Below, one piece after another: positions 21,081 to 31,349 of a DNA stretch of 64,000 nt. Numbering within the stretch: position 1 is the stretch's first letter; each line of letters begins with the position of its first letter. Source of the DNA: Neoceratodus forsteri (taxonomy: Eukaryota; Chordata; Ceratodontiformes; Ceratodontidae); contig CM028130.1 in the NCBI GenBank assembly GCA_016271365.2, forward strand, positions 467,141,501 to 467,205,500. The letters run 5' to 3'. The position numbers and the translations under genes were made by a program. The notes under the pieces are model-generated. The model did no database searches and had not been told where the DNA came from. It worked only from the letters and a program-made list of their open reading frames with translations.

Positions 21081-23340
21081 TTCATAGATTCATAGAAGTG
21101 TGACGGCAGAAAGGGACCAACAAGGCCCACCGGGTCTGACCACTTGTCCAGCTATCTTCTTGGACCTGCGCCCCCCACCCTTAACACTCCCCTGTGATTG
21201 TCTCATGCCCTTTTGAATCCCTCCACTGTTTCTTCTCCAATGACCGCCTCTGGGAATCTGTTCCACTTTTCCACCACTCTCTCTATGAAATAGTATTTCC
21301 TAATGTTACCCCTGAACTGCCCCCCCTCCACCTGCAGGCCATGCCCCCTAGTCCTCTGATTGCCCTTCATCTGGAAGATGCTTTCCACTAGCACCCTGTT
21401 TATACCCTTAAGGTACTTGAAGGTCTCTATCATGTCCCCCCTCTCCCTCCTCTGTTCCAGGGAGTACATGTTCAGATCTCTCAACCTTTCTTCATAGGAT
21501 AGGTGGCTCAACCCTTTTACCATCTTTGTTGCTCTCCGCTGAACCCGTTCCAGCCTCCCCACATCCTTTTTGTGGTATGACCTCCAGAACTGGACTCCGT
21601 ACTCCAAATGCGGTCTAACCAGATAGGTGTACAAGGGTACTATGACCTCCCTATTTCTACTGGTGATCCCCCTTCTGATGCATCCTACCATTCTACTCCC
21701 TCTAGCCACTGCCCTCCCACACTTCCTTTCCACCTTCAGGTTGCCCGATATAGTAATGCCCATGTCCCTTTCTTGTTCTGTTACCTCCAGATCTCTAACC
21801 CCCATACAGTACCCTGCCCTCTGATTCCTGTAGCCAAGATGCATGATTCTACACTTTTCTGAATTGAATGAAAGCTGCCACCTCTTTGACCATGCCTCAA
21901 GCCTCCCCAAATCTCTGTGCATTTTTTTACCCCTTCCTGCGTGTCCACCCTATTGCAGATTTTAATATCATCTGCAAACAGACTCACACCTCCCTCAAGG
22001 TCCTCCACGATGTCCCCTATAAATATATTGAATAGTAGGGGCCCCAGCACTGATCCCTGAAGGACCCCACTTGTGACCTTGCCCTGTCCGGATGCCACCC
22101 CGTTTTTTATGACCCTCTGCCTCCTGTCCCCCAGCCAGTTTCCCACCCATTTAACTACCCTCTGCCCCAGTTCCAGGCCTGACATTTTATACAGTAGTCT
22201 CCCGTGGGGCACGGAGTCAAACACCTTCCTGAAATCCAGATAAGCCACATCTACCACCCTCTTCTGATCCAGTTCCTTGGTGACCACATCAAAAAACTCT
22301 ATCAAATTTGTTCGACAGAATCTGCCCCTAGTAAAACCATGTTGCCTTGGATTCATCAGGCCGCTTTCCTCCAGGTAGCTGGTGATCCTGCCTTTTATTA
22401 GTTTCTCCATGAGCTTGCCTTCCACTGATGTCAAGTGCATGGGCCTGTAATTTCCCACTTCCTCCCTCCTTCCCCCCTTTATGCAGCGGGACCACATTTG
22501 CCTGCCCCCAGTCTTCCAGCACCACCCCAGCCTCCAGGGACTGATTGAAGAGTGCAGTCAATGTCACTGCCAATATCTCCTTTAGTTCCCTAAACACCCT
22601 TGGGTGCACCCCATCTGGCTCCATTGCCTTGTCCACCTTGATGCAGCCTAGCTCTCCCAAAATTTCCTCCACCAGGAAAGGCCTCATATCCACTTCTTCC
22701 TCCCCTGCCATTTCTTTTCCTGCTCTGCTGTCTTCATCTTCTTCCTCCCTATTGAATACTGAGCAAAAATAGTTGTTTAGCAGGTCCACTTTCTCTCTGT
22801 CCCCTTGTAGCATCTCCCCCTCGTTTGTTTTAACTGGAGTATTCCCTGCCTAGTCTTCCTCTTTTCACTTACTTGCGAAGAAAGTCTTATCCTTACGGCC
22901 TCTCTAGCTATCGCTCCTCTGTCTGTGCCTTTGCCTTCCTTACCTCTGCGCTTTTCCTCTCTGGCTCACCTGGTATTTTCCCAGTCCACTTCTGCTTTCA
23001 TGATATTTGAACTTCCTGAAGGCTTTCCTTTTTGCCTTTACCTTTTTTGCTACCTTCCTAGTATACCACAGAGGTTTCCTCCTCCTCTTATTTTTACTTG
23101 CTGTCTTGGCATAGATGTCAGTGGCCTCTACAATAGCTTCTTTTATCCTCACTCACATTACCTCCACCTCTGTCAAATCCTCCACCCCTTCCAAAGCCCT
23201 CTCCACTATTTCCCGCATTTTCCCGAAGTTTGACATCTTGAAATCCAACACCTTCAACCTAGACCAGTGAACCTCTGTAGTGTTCCTTATTCTAAATCTG
23301 ACCGTGTTGTGGTCACTCGTACAGTTATATTGTTGAATTG
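21081..23340 (-). mobile_element. CR1-type LINE, copy E (minus strand, 5'-truncated)
   Basis: The reversed 3' tail is 'ttcatagattcatagaa' at about 21081-21098; its tail unit (ctatgaat) differs from the tctatgtt of the plus-strand copies, so this is probably a different CR1 subfamily. Going leftward along the element, it carries the whole RT, the linker and the end of the endonuclease domain, and stops near 23340. It is about 2.26 kb long. Confidence 0.85.
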
Positions 23341-23374
23341 TTATTATCATGTGAAATCCCACAATATCATACAT
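21203..23374 (-). pseudogene. CR1-E ORF2 remnant
   Basis: Four minus-strand pieces in order. The endonuclease end (SDHNTVRFRIRN, about 23300) with SRLKVLDFKMSNFGKMR comes first. The linker (RRRKPLWYTRKVAKKVKAKR, 22940-23152) follows. Then RT N-terminus (22328-22813: DLLNNYFCSVFNREEED, DKAMEPDGVHPRVFREL). RT core (21781-22497) has NYRPMHLTSVEGKLMEKL, QHGFTRGRFCRTNLIEFF, motif A AYLDFRKVFDSVPHGRL, motif B-like SGVLQGSVLGPLLFNIFIGD and motif C FADDIKICNRV. The thumb and C-terminus (21203-21922) end in YYFIERVVEKWNRFPEAVIG. Both RT Asp motifs survive, but at least two frameshifts and a change of GVPQG to GVLQG mark it as inactive. Confidence 0.85.
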
Positions 23375-23837
23375 GGTACTGTAAAGCTTTCTCTTTGTTC
23401 ATTTGTAGTTTATTAGTTTCATTACTGTATTAGTGAAGTTTGCTGTTTCATTATGAAAATGTCTGCATTATTCATGTTCTTGAAAATCAACAAAAACAAC
23501 AGCTGCAACACAAGAAAAAGAAAGCAATGCACCCACAGAGCATATTTGCATTTTTAATTTCTGATGAGATGTCTGACCCATAAGGTTGTCACAGTGTTAT
23601 TTGTGGTCCGGTTTATTCCCATGTCAGCTGATTTAGGAAAACAATAATCTCTTATAAAATTGAGGAATAAAGAAAGAGAGTGAGTGTGAAGGTAGAACAA
23701 CTTCACAATTATTTACAGGCTGCTTTGAGCAGCTTCTGGGGGATGGGGCATTGAATATTGCTTGCTTTAGAAGGGGGGAGGAGGGACATCTGTACCCGCC
23801 ACTACAGCAGCTATTGGCAGCTCCTTGCTTGTTCACA

Positions 23838-23985
23838 TATACCGGTCTGCACAGTCAGTACCTCATGACTGGGGTTCCTCTTGTTTGTGTTTAACCCCGT
23901 GCTGCATGCCCTGATGTGTAGAGTAAGTACGTCATGACCTCGGTTCCTCCTGCTTGTTTTTAACCCTGCAGTCCCTGAAGCAAAT
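23838..23985 (+). repeat. Two-copy tandem duplication (~70 bp)
   Basis: The text 'agtacctcatgactggggtt' ... 'tgtttaaccccgtgc' recurs about 70 bases later as 'agtacgtcatgacctcggtt' ... 'tttttaaccctgc'. The copies are diverged. No function is apparent. Confidence 0.5.
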
Positions 23986-24169
23986 CCTCCTCCATACCAG
24001 CATCCCTGGATCCTGAGGATAATTTCCTGGAAAGCAAGTTTCCCAGAGAGATTAAATTTCCTGACTCCCATCCTGCACAGTGATGTGTGTATGTTACAAG
24101 TCCCAGACCCCTCATCTCTACCATATTCATGTTTTCTATTTGTACAATATCTGGGAGGAAATGTTTCTG

Positions 24170-24410
24170 CTGCTGTGCTACAGTGTGCTAGTCATTAATT
24201 ACCCATCTGCTGTTGCTGTTGTGTTAGTCTGCTGACTGTAATTGATCAGCTCATTAGATCAGACTAACATCTGATAGATGCTGCCACATCATTAATTATA
24301 GATTATTTACAGCAAGCCAGACCTGATGCATTTCTCAACATCTCTGTCAGAGCAGCAGGCTTCGATCCAACAGTAAGTTGCTAACCTTTATCATTATCAA
24401 AGAAGCCTTA
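24170..24410. promoter_or_regulatory. Candidate conserved non-coding island 2
   Basis: High-complexity, repeat-free sequence with two TAATTA cores (24196-24201 and 24293-24298) and palindromic GATC-flanked text (gatcagctcattagatcag) near 24244. It has no coding potential. In vertebrates this texture is typical of developmental enhancers near transcription-factor genes. That is inference from composition, not from alignment. Confidence 0.3.
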
Positions 24411-24424
24411 TTCTGATCTAGTCA

Positions 24425-24665
24425 ACCAATGCTGGAAGGATGATTTTTCCCAGTATAAGTAAATAACTCTCGACAGAGTGTGGTATTGCATGATCGAGTG
24501 ATGCTGAATGACAATTCCTCCAGTATTAGGAAGCAATAACTCTCAAGGGGGTGTGGCACCACATCAACTTGAGCGATGCTGAGTGATAATTCCCCCCAGT
24601 ATAAGTAATCAATAGCTCTCAACAGGGTGTGGTACTGCCTGATCAAGTTGACCAATGTTGGAATT
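24425..24665 (+). repeat. Satellite D, isolated three-copy patch
   Basis: About three units of the ~77-bp repeat found in bulk at 33.7-35.5 kb: 'agtataagtaa..aataact', 'ctcgacagagtgtggtatt', 'gcatgatcgagtgatgctg', 'aatgacaattcctcc'. It lies just after the candidate conserved island and about 9 kb upstream of the main array. Confidence 0.8.
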
Positions 24666-24896
24666 ATGGGTTTCATTTAAAACTGCAATTATGAAGCCTC
24701 ACTTTTGTGTTGCTATCCGATTTGCAATTCTTCTACATAACTGACTACAGTGAAGAATAGACTAATTGTTTTATTTTCCAAGATGAACTATTCTTGTTGT
24801 TTTCCCTTCCTTTTAATGTGTGTGTCCTCTAATTCAATGACTTATTCATAATGCTCCTGTCATTGCATGTACCACTTTGTAAGTGGAATTGTACTG

Positions 24897-26656
24897 TTTG
24901 GCCCAGATATTCAAAAGGGTTGCACATGGCGCAACAGTGTTGTGCCATGCGCGATCCATTGATACACCAGCATGATATTCAAAAAGGAAAAGTCTTGCGG
25001 CTTCACAATCCGGCGCGCCGGAGCGCATCAGTAATGTATGCAGGCACAGGTAGGGGGCGCGGCTCATGCATAACCTGCACAGCCCGATATTCAGCCCGGA
25101 TGTGCAGAGCCATGCATGCACAACCCCTACTTGCGCCAGCACAAAGTTAAGCCAAAAAAAGGAACAACTGATGGCCACCCACAGGTGAGCTGCCACATTG
25201 CAGGGCACAACGCGGCTGCCACCTGTGGGTGGCCGCCCAGTTCCGACTGCACCTGGCGTATGGCCGATCGCGGGCATCTGAGCAAATGTCCACATATCCC
25301 TGCTGGTCAGTGGACGCTGTCTTGCCGATGCGGCATCTGTGTAAAAATGAAAACCTGCCTATAACCTGGTGGTCCAGTGGACCTCTATGTGCCCGATTGC
25401 AGGCATCTGGTAAAACAGAAAACCTAGTCATATCACTGGTGGTGCAGTGGATTGCTACATGCTCATCGCTGGCATTTGTGCAGGCCAGCATAGTCCAATC
25501 ATCTCTGGTGGTCAGGTGGTCCCCACCGCCACTGAGCCCCACTGCCCGCCCCAGTCAGCCGGCGGCGGCAGCGCCCACCTGCCTGCCACTCCGCCGCCTG
25601 CTGACTGACACCTCCATAGGGCTGCATGCCCATTGGTTCACAGCGTGAGCCAATGGGCATGCGCTTCCAGATTACTGCGTTCCAGATGTATGTGAATGAT
25701 TCATTCACATATCTGGAATGTGTAGTACGAGGGCTGTATGCCCATTGGCTCACGCCATGAACCAATCGGCATGCAGCCCTACCGAGGTGTCAGTCGGCGG
25801 GCAGCGGGGTGGCAGGCGGGTGGGGTGCTGCCGCCCACTGGCTGACTGGGGGGAAGTGGGGCAGTGGGGCTCAGTGGGCAGGTGGGGGGCTACCACTTGA
25901 CCACCAGGGATAGTAGAATATTTTGCTGTACAAATGCCCACGATCAGACACATAGCGGTCCATTGGACCACCAGGGATATAGGACAGTTTTCTCTATTTT
26001 TGGACAGATGCCTGCTATTGGTCACATAGAGGTCCACTGGACCACCAGGGATATAGGATGGTTTTCTCTATTTTTGGACAGATGCCCGCGATCAGGCACA
26101 TAGCAGTCTACTGGACCACCAGGGATATAGGACGGTTTTCTCTATTTTTGGACAGATGCCCATGATCGGGCACATAGTGGTCCACTGGACCACCAGGGAT
26201 GTAGGAAGGTTTTCTCTATTTTTACAGAGATGCCCACGATCGGGCTGCAGGGGGCGTCGGTCCCCGACGGCTGCTGCCTTGCAGGGCACCAGGTGCAAGT
26301 CGTCGGGGATCAGCGCACCTGCATGTAAATGGAGCCATAATGACATGCAAATGGCCCCATGTGCACCTTGCATACATTATGGTCCCATTTGCATGTTCAG
26401 TTTTGAATATCGTGGTTGCTGTGCGTGGCGCAATGGTACTTGTGCTAGTGCATCTCCATGCTCCACTCTGGCCACTTGCGCTGGCGCAGTGCCACTGCAC
26501 CATGCACAATGGGGGTGGCCAGGGTACGATATTCAAAGCTGCTGAGCCATGGCGCAGCTCCTTTGAATATCACTTAGTCCACACCCCTGCGCAGCCAAGT
26601 TGAGCTGCACCTTAGCTTGCGCCACAGCCCGGCGCAGTTTAAATATCTTGGCCTAT
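24897..26656. mobile_element. GC-rich foldback-type DNA element with internal inverted minisatellites
   Basis: The two ends are imperfect inverted repeats: left 'ggcccagatattcaaaa', right (reverse complement) 'ggccaagatatttaaa'. The centre is a palindrome (tgtgaatga-t-tcattcaca, midpoint at 25700). Moving out, both sides carry the same text in opposite orientation, including the CCCATTGGYTCA region and GC-rich blocks. About 4 left and 5 right copies of a ~70-bp unit containing ggtccactggaccaccag are inverted relative to each other. No transposase is visible and no clear target-site duplication could be fixed, so the superfamily is open. Many dispersed 'gatattcaaa' motifs suggest repeated terminal sequences inside. 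Overlapping open frames on both strands reflect the palindrome and are not genes. Confidence 0.75.
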
Positions 26657-26879
26657 GTATTTATTGTTTGCTGTTTTGATATTTTTAAACTCTAATAAAA
26701 TGTATAAAGTAAAAAATAAGTAAGGTAATGAGGGGTAAAGGTGCAGACAGAGGACAGGATAGCTAAAGGGGTAGCTAAACGGGATAAGACTTTCTTCAAG
26801 TACATAACTGAGAAGAGGATAACAAAAGGAGAGATAGTGAGGATAAGGACAATAGAGAGAGAGACTGCACAGAAGAAGA

Positions 26880-28400
26880 TCAAGAAAAAGCAGACATCCT
26901 GAACAGATACTTCTGTTCAGTCTTCACAGTGCAGGGAGGGGTGATGGACTACCAGGGAGAGCTGGAACAAGGGGAGGTGGACATAAGCCCATTTTCAGAG
27001 GAAAGAGTCCTGAAGGAAATTGCAGCTTTGAAAGTATACAAGGCTATGAGATCAGACAGGATATACCGAAGGGTACTGGCGCTTATTGCACCACTGATGG
27101 TCCTAATCAAAAGCTCACTGGAAACAGGCATGGTTCCAGAGGACCGGAGTAGAGCAGGCATGGTCCCAGTCCATAAGAGCAGCAGCAGGTAGGAGGCTAG
27201 TAACTATAGGTTGGTCAGTCTCACATCAGTGGTGGGGAAATGAATGCAAATCCTGTTAAAGGAAAGAGTATCTTTAAATCCAATGGGCTACAAGACCAAA
27301 GGCAACATCAGTTCATGGGGGTCATGCCAGATGAATCTCATTGATTTCTTTGACTGGTTAACCAGGGAAATAGACCAGAGGAGGGCAGTAGGCATGGCCT
27401 GTCTGAACTTTGGTAAGGCTTTTGAAACTGCCACACAGGAGACTGATAAAAGAAGTTGAGCAGCCTAGGGGTGGGATCCAAAGTGAAAAACTGGGTAAGA
27501 AACTGGATAATGCCTAAGCAACAGAGTGGTGGTTAACAGCACTCACACTAACACTAATGAAGGGAGAGTGACTAATGAGATTCCAGAGGCTCAAGACTGG
27601 GACCAGTCCTCTTCAATTTCTTCATAAGTGATAGTGAGGCTATTCTGTTCATTTTCCAATGTTGCACCATTAAACTATATTTATTATTTTCTTGAACCTG
27701 GTATGTGCACAGTTTTTTTTTTTGTAGTTTTCTGACATTGCAGAAGAACTGGATGGCAAGGTATGACTTTTTGCAGATGACACCAAAATCTTTAATAGTA
27801 TGGATACTCAGGAGGAGGTTGAGAGAATGTGTAGGGACCTTGGAAACTCGAGGACTGGTCAAGAGCATGGCAGCTGAAGCTCAATGCAAAACGTGCAAAA
27901 TCATGCACCTAGGGCATAAGAACCCAGAATCTGAGTATAGCATGAGGGGTACTAACAGTCACTAAGCAGGAAAGGGACCTTGGGGTTATCATATCGGATG
28001 ACCTCAAAGTGGCAGGGAGGGCAGTGTGACAAAGCACTAGGTAGGGCCAACAACAGGAGGAAGGAGGGGGTGTTACCACTGTATTATTCACTGGTGAGAC
28101 CCCACCTGGAGTGCTATGTCCAGTTCTGGAGGCCACATCTCAGAAAGGACATAGAGAGGATGGAGGAACTCCAGAGGTGGGCAACTAAAATGGTGTAGGG
28201 GTTGCACCAAAAGGCCTACAAGGAGAGTCTGAGGAATCTCAGTATGTACACCCTAGAAGAGAGAAGAGCAAAAGGTGAAATGATAGAGACATACAAGTAC
28301 CTCATGGGGGTGAGCAAGGTACGGGAAGGGAGATTCTTCAAATGAGAAAGAGCACCAGGACCAGAGGGTATGTGATGAAACTGTAAGAGGGGAAGTTTAA
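26880..28400 (+). pseudogene. CR1-F ORF2 remnant
   Basis: Pieces include ADILNRYFCSVFTVQGG (26895-26940), then a degenerate DKAMGPDG-like block (YKAMRSDRIYRR) and NYRLVSLTSVVGK. MNLIDFFDWLTREIDQRRAV leads into motif A-like CLNFGKAFETA, where the motif A Asp (YLDF) has become Asn. Motif B is lost. FADDTKIFNSM (about 27770) and the thumb (LVRPHLECYVQFWRPHLRKD, about 28093-28152) follow. With the motif A Asp gone, a stop after the LTSVVGK block and the insertion near 27.6 kb, it is inactive. Confidence 0.8.
27632..27734. other. 103-bp insertion in the RT of CR1-F
   Basis: The expected CR1 text 'ttcataagtgacattgcag' is split after 'ttcataagtga'. About 103 bases of AT-rich sequence with a 12-base poly-T run follow, then '(c)tgacattgcag' resumes, with a 3-base tga repeated on both sides. 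It has a T-rich stretch before GTAG near its end, resembling the end of an intron, but no proper 5' splice site at the junction. A small mobile insertion is the simplest reading; its family is unknown. Confidence 0.55.
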
Positions 28401-29052
28401 GAGAGATTTGAGGAAGTACTACTTCACTGAAGTGTTTTATTTATTTATTTAAACATTGGTAACTGGGAAGGGCACACTAAGCTGAGGTTTGTTTCCAGGT
28501 GCAATCTGGGGGAGTGGGGAAGGGGAGTACAGAGAGAATAAAAATAATTACAATAAAACATCAAAATGCAGTTACATAGACAGCAGTTACAGATGTAGAG
28601 CACTGTGGTGAACAGGCAGGTAAGCAACAGCATGGTACAATTGCAAGATCACAAAATAAAGTGCACAGTGCCTGTTGGGGACAGTGACAGTGCTATGGTG
28701 AACAGAAACAGACCTAGAGCATAGTCACAATAAGCCTGGATTAAAGGGGGGGTCCTGAGCAGGAAGGGGATCAGAATAGAGGAGAAGAGGGGTCAAGAAG
28801 GGGCTGACAGGAACAGGAGGAAGTAAGAAGGTGCCTGAGCTGGTGTGTAAGAGCTGCAAGTAAGGTGAGAGATGGGTAGGGGAACAAGTTTCAGAGGGAG
28901 GGGAGGTGGTAAGAGAAGGCAGCTTTCCCTGCAGAGGAGTGAGGGTCAGAAATGGAGAAGCAATGGGAATCCCTGGAGTAGAGAGAGTAGGAAGAGGATG
29001 GGACAGGGGAGAGATGTGAGGAGAGGTAAGAGGGAAGAGACCCAAACTGGTA

Positions 29053-29601
29053 GCCTGTGATGATGGCAACCGCGATTGAGCACTTTCAAAAAGGATGACT
29101 CAATCATGGCACCTGTGCACAGGGCTACGAGGCAGGGAGGGCAACCGGATAGGGGGTTCAGTGAATACAGTGACAGGATGTTGCTATATATACATGCGCA
29201 TCGGGGGGAGGGACCACCCCATGTGATGGGCATAAGGGGAGGGAAGGTTTGTGGGGTGTGGTGCAGTGGTGGACTGCTGAGCTGGCCATGTGGCATGGTG
29301 TGTTGGTGGCAGGCTAGGGTTGGGAGGGTGCCGGGTTCAGTTCCGGGCATGCTCATTTTTTGCACCGTGTCCAGGAATTTTTTTTTCACTTTCGCAACCC
29401 CCCAACATGCACCCACCTGAAATTGAGAATCCTTTGGTTGAGGGTTGTGGGGGCAAAGCCCCTCGCATAAAAAAAGAATCAAAGTCTCCGGCACTCTCTT
29501 GATGTTCACCATGAGTGTACATCGCCAAAATTGATTTTCAGTGATGTACACTCACCCAAACGGCGATCGCCTTTCCGTGATCGCCGTTATCACATGGAAC
29601 C
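29053..29601 (+). mobile_element. 549-bp insertion with 12-bp duplication and tRNA-like promoter
   Basis: The 12 bases 'cccaaactggta' occur directly before (29041-29052) and directly after (29602-29613) this segment, marking a target-site duplication inside the L2/Rex1-like LINE. Inside are an A-box match (TGGTGCAGTGG, 29259-29269) and a B-box match (GGTTCAGTTCC, 29334-29344), 75 bases apart, which is wide for a tRNA-derived SINE. Its ends show weak inverted similarity (tgtgatgatggc / tgtgataacggc) and the right end holds a palindrome (cggcgatcgc...gatcgccg). No poly-A tail is seen, so SINE versus DNA element containing a SINE is unresolved. Confidence 0.65.
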
Positions 29602-29749
29602 CCCAAACTGGTATTTAGCAATGAAAAAGGAACAGTAGGAATGGCGATATCAAGGTAGTGGGGGGATGGAAAGTAAGGAGTAGAGGAGCAGTGATGAGTA
29701 CAGAGGGGAGCTGGTGGTGAAATGACACAAGACATTGCAGAGGGTATCT

Positions 29750-31270
29750 AGTATGGTAAGGGAAGGGGAAGGGGTGGTATCATAGACCGCATCTGCATAT
29801 TCAAAGACCAGGAGAACCATTTTGGTGACCAACTCCCAGTGGACATGGAGGGGAAGACAGTCCTTCTTGTGGTACAGAGCACCAAGCTTAGGGCAGAGTT
29901 TGGCATGGACAGTGTCAATGTGGACAAAGCAGTTAATCTGAGCATATTATCAAGCTACACACCAAGGTATTTGAAGGCTAGGCAACCTCCAGAAGGGTGC
30001 CATCCAGTGTGGGGAAGACAGGTGGGGTGAGAGCCTGGCCAGTTTATGTCTGGTGCTGAAAGTCACAGAGACAGTCTTCTTGGTGTTGACCCTGAGTTGC
30101 TTTGCATGGAACCAGCCCAATATGTTATGGAAGTCATGCTGGTGCGGACCTACCACAGATGAAGTTGAGGGGCTGGAGGTGTAAATGACTGTGTCATCTG
30201 CATACATGTGGATATGCAAAGAGACACAAGCAGAGTGGAGATTCTTTAGGAAAATAGAGAACAGGACAGGACCCAAGATGGAGCCCTGTGGGACCCTTGT
30301 AAGGATGGGGAGGGGAGGGGACAGGACACCTCCCACCTGTACCAACTGTTGGCAGCTCATGAGATATGAATGGAACCAGTCAACAGTGGGAGTTGAAGGA
30401 CCAGAAGAGCCCAGCTTGTCCAGGAGGAGCAGGTGGGATACTGAATGAAAGGCTTTGGCCAGATTGATGAATATAGCTACAGTGATATGTCATTGATCCA
30501 TCCAGTGAGGACAGACTCAGTTACTGGCAGAAAGGAGGAGATGGTGGGGTGGTTCTTTCTAAAACCAGACTGGTCAGGGGAGAGGAAATTTGAGGAGTGA
30601 AGGAAGTCAGCAAGCCTGAAATAGACAATGGTCTCTTACAGCTTTGCAAGAGGGGAGGAGTGAGACTGGCCAAAAGTTACCGGGAGAGGAGTCACTCCCT
30701 CTATGCAGAGGCAAAATCTTTGCAACCTTCCAAGCCCAAAGGACAAGGAGAAGGTGGGGTGAGAGAGTGGAGATGCAATGGCTGGAGCTGAGGTATGTAA
30801 AGATTTAAGGTCCAGCCCATCAAGGCTGGACTTAGAAGGGTTAAGTGAAATAAGGGCAAGGAAGACTTCCATGGGGAAACAGGAGGGGATTGAAAACCCT
30901 CAGGTGAGTGGGACTACAGAGAGGCAGCAGAGCAAGAAGGGCAGAGTGGCCAGGGAAAGGGGGAGAGGGGAGTGCACATGTGGTGAAGAATTTATTAAAA
31001 TGAGCAGCAATGGAGAGAGGGTAGGAGACCAGTGAGCCATCCACCAGAAGGACGGGGAGCTGACTGGGCTGTGGAATCAAAGAGTGAGTGGATAACCTTC
31101 CAAAATTTTGATGGGGAGTTTAGGTTAGACTGGAGATTATATCTGAAGTAGTGGGCCTTTGTAGTGTAGATGGCCTTTATACAGGAGTTCCTGAGTGGCC
31201 CGCAGGATAAGAGGTCGACAAGGAACAGGAGGATTTGAAACAAGCCCAGGCTTGATCCCAGGACTTGCAC
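29750..31270 (-). pseudogene. L2/Rex1-like ORF2 remnant (minus strand)
   Basis: The linker part (30841-31270) encodes KAHYFRYNLQSNLNSPSKFW and AAHFNKFFTTC, typical of the spacer between endonuclease and RT in these LINEs. The RT part (29950-30360) has RVPQGSILGPVLFSIFLKNL (motif B) and MYADDTVIYTSS (motif C, YADD codons at 30193-30204), then QLRVNTKKTVSVTFS. Motif A falls in the degraded part around 30440-30560 (sequence for AKAFHSVSHLLLL-like). The catalytic DD of motif C is intact but frames are broken throughout. Confidence 0.75.
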
Positions 31271-31349
31271 AAATCAATAAGGTCAGATATAATCTAGGAG
31301 TGGTGTCAGCTTTTAACCCTGGACTTTCTAAGGGGAGCGTGACTGTCCC

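Larger units (their letters stand above)
23376..24420. other. Single-copy-looking DNA; no gene recognised
   Basis: No coding gene seen. It contains a short two-copy duplication near 23840-23985 and, at 24170-24410, a candidate conserved island (both listed separately). The remainder is AT-rich and featureless. Confidence 0.5.
26700..28432 (+). mobile_element. CR1-type LINE, copy F (both ends lost)
   Basis: It starts in the linker region (about 26735) and covers RT and thumb up to YYFTE at about 28432, where an unrelated minus-strand LINE begins with a TTTA-rich tail. The CR1 3' UTR does not resume on the far side of that LINE in a recognisable form. It carries a 103-base insertion at 27632-27734. 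Confidence 0.8.
28433..31340 (-). mobile_element. L2/Rex1-like LINE (minus strand)
   Basis: In plus-strand reading it begins with its reversed (TAAA)n-type tail (tttatttatttatttaaa, about 28437-28454). It continues through a reversed 3' region and RT (29750-30480) and ends in linker coding text (up to about 31270). The tail type, and the RT, which resembles the LINE at 51-54.4 kb more than the CR1 copies, place it in the L2/Rex1 part of the jockey group rather than CR1. A 549-bp insertion with a 12-bp duplication lies inside its 3' part. The 5' end is truncated within the linker. Confidence 0.75.

Noticed and set aside
24846..26603. GC-rich region with long overlapping frames on both strands as a CpG-island gene
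   Set aside because: The frames arise from a palindromic foldback element with internal repeats; no domain is visible.
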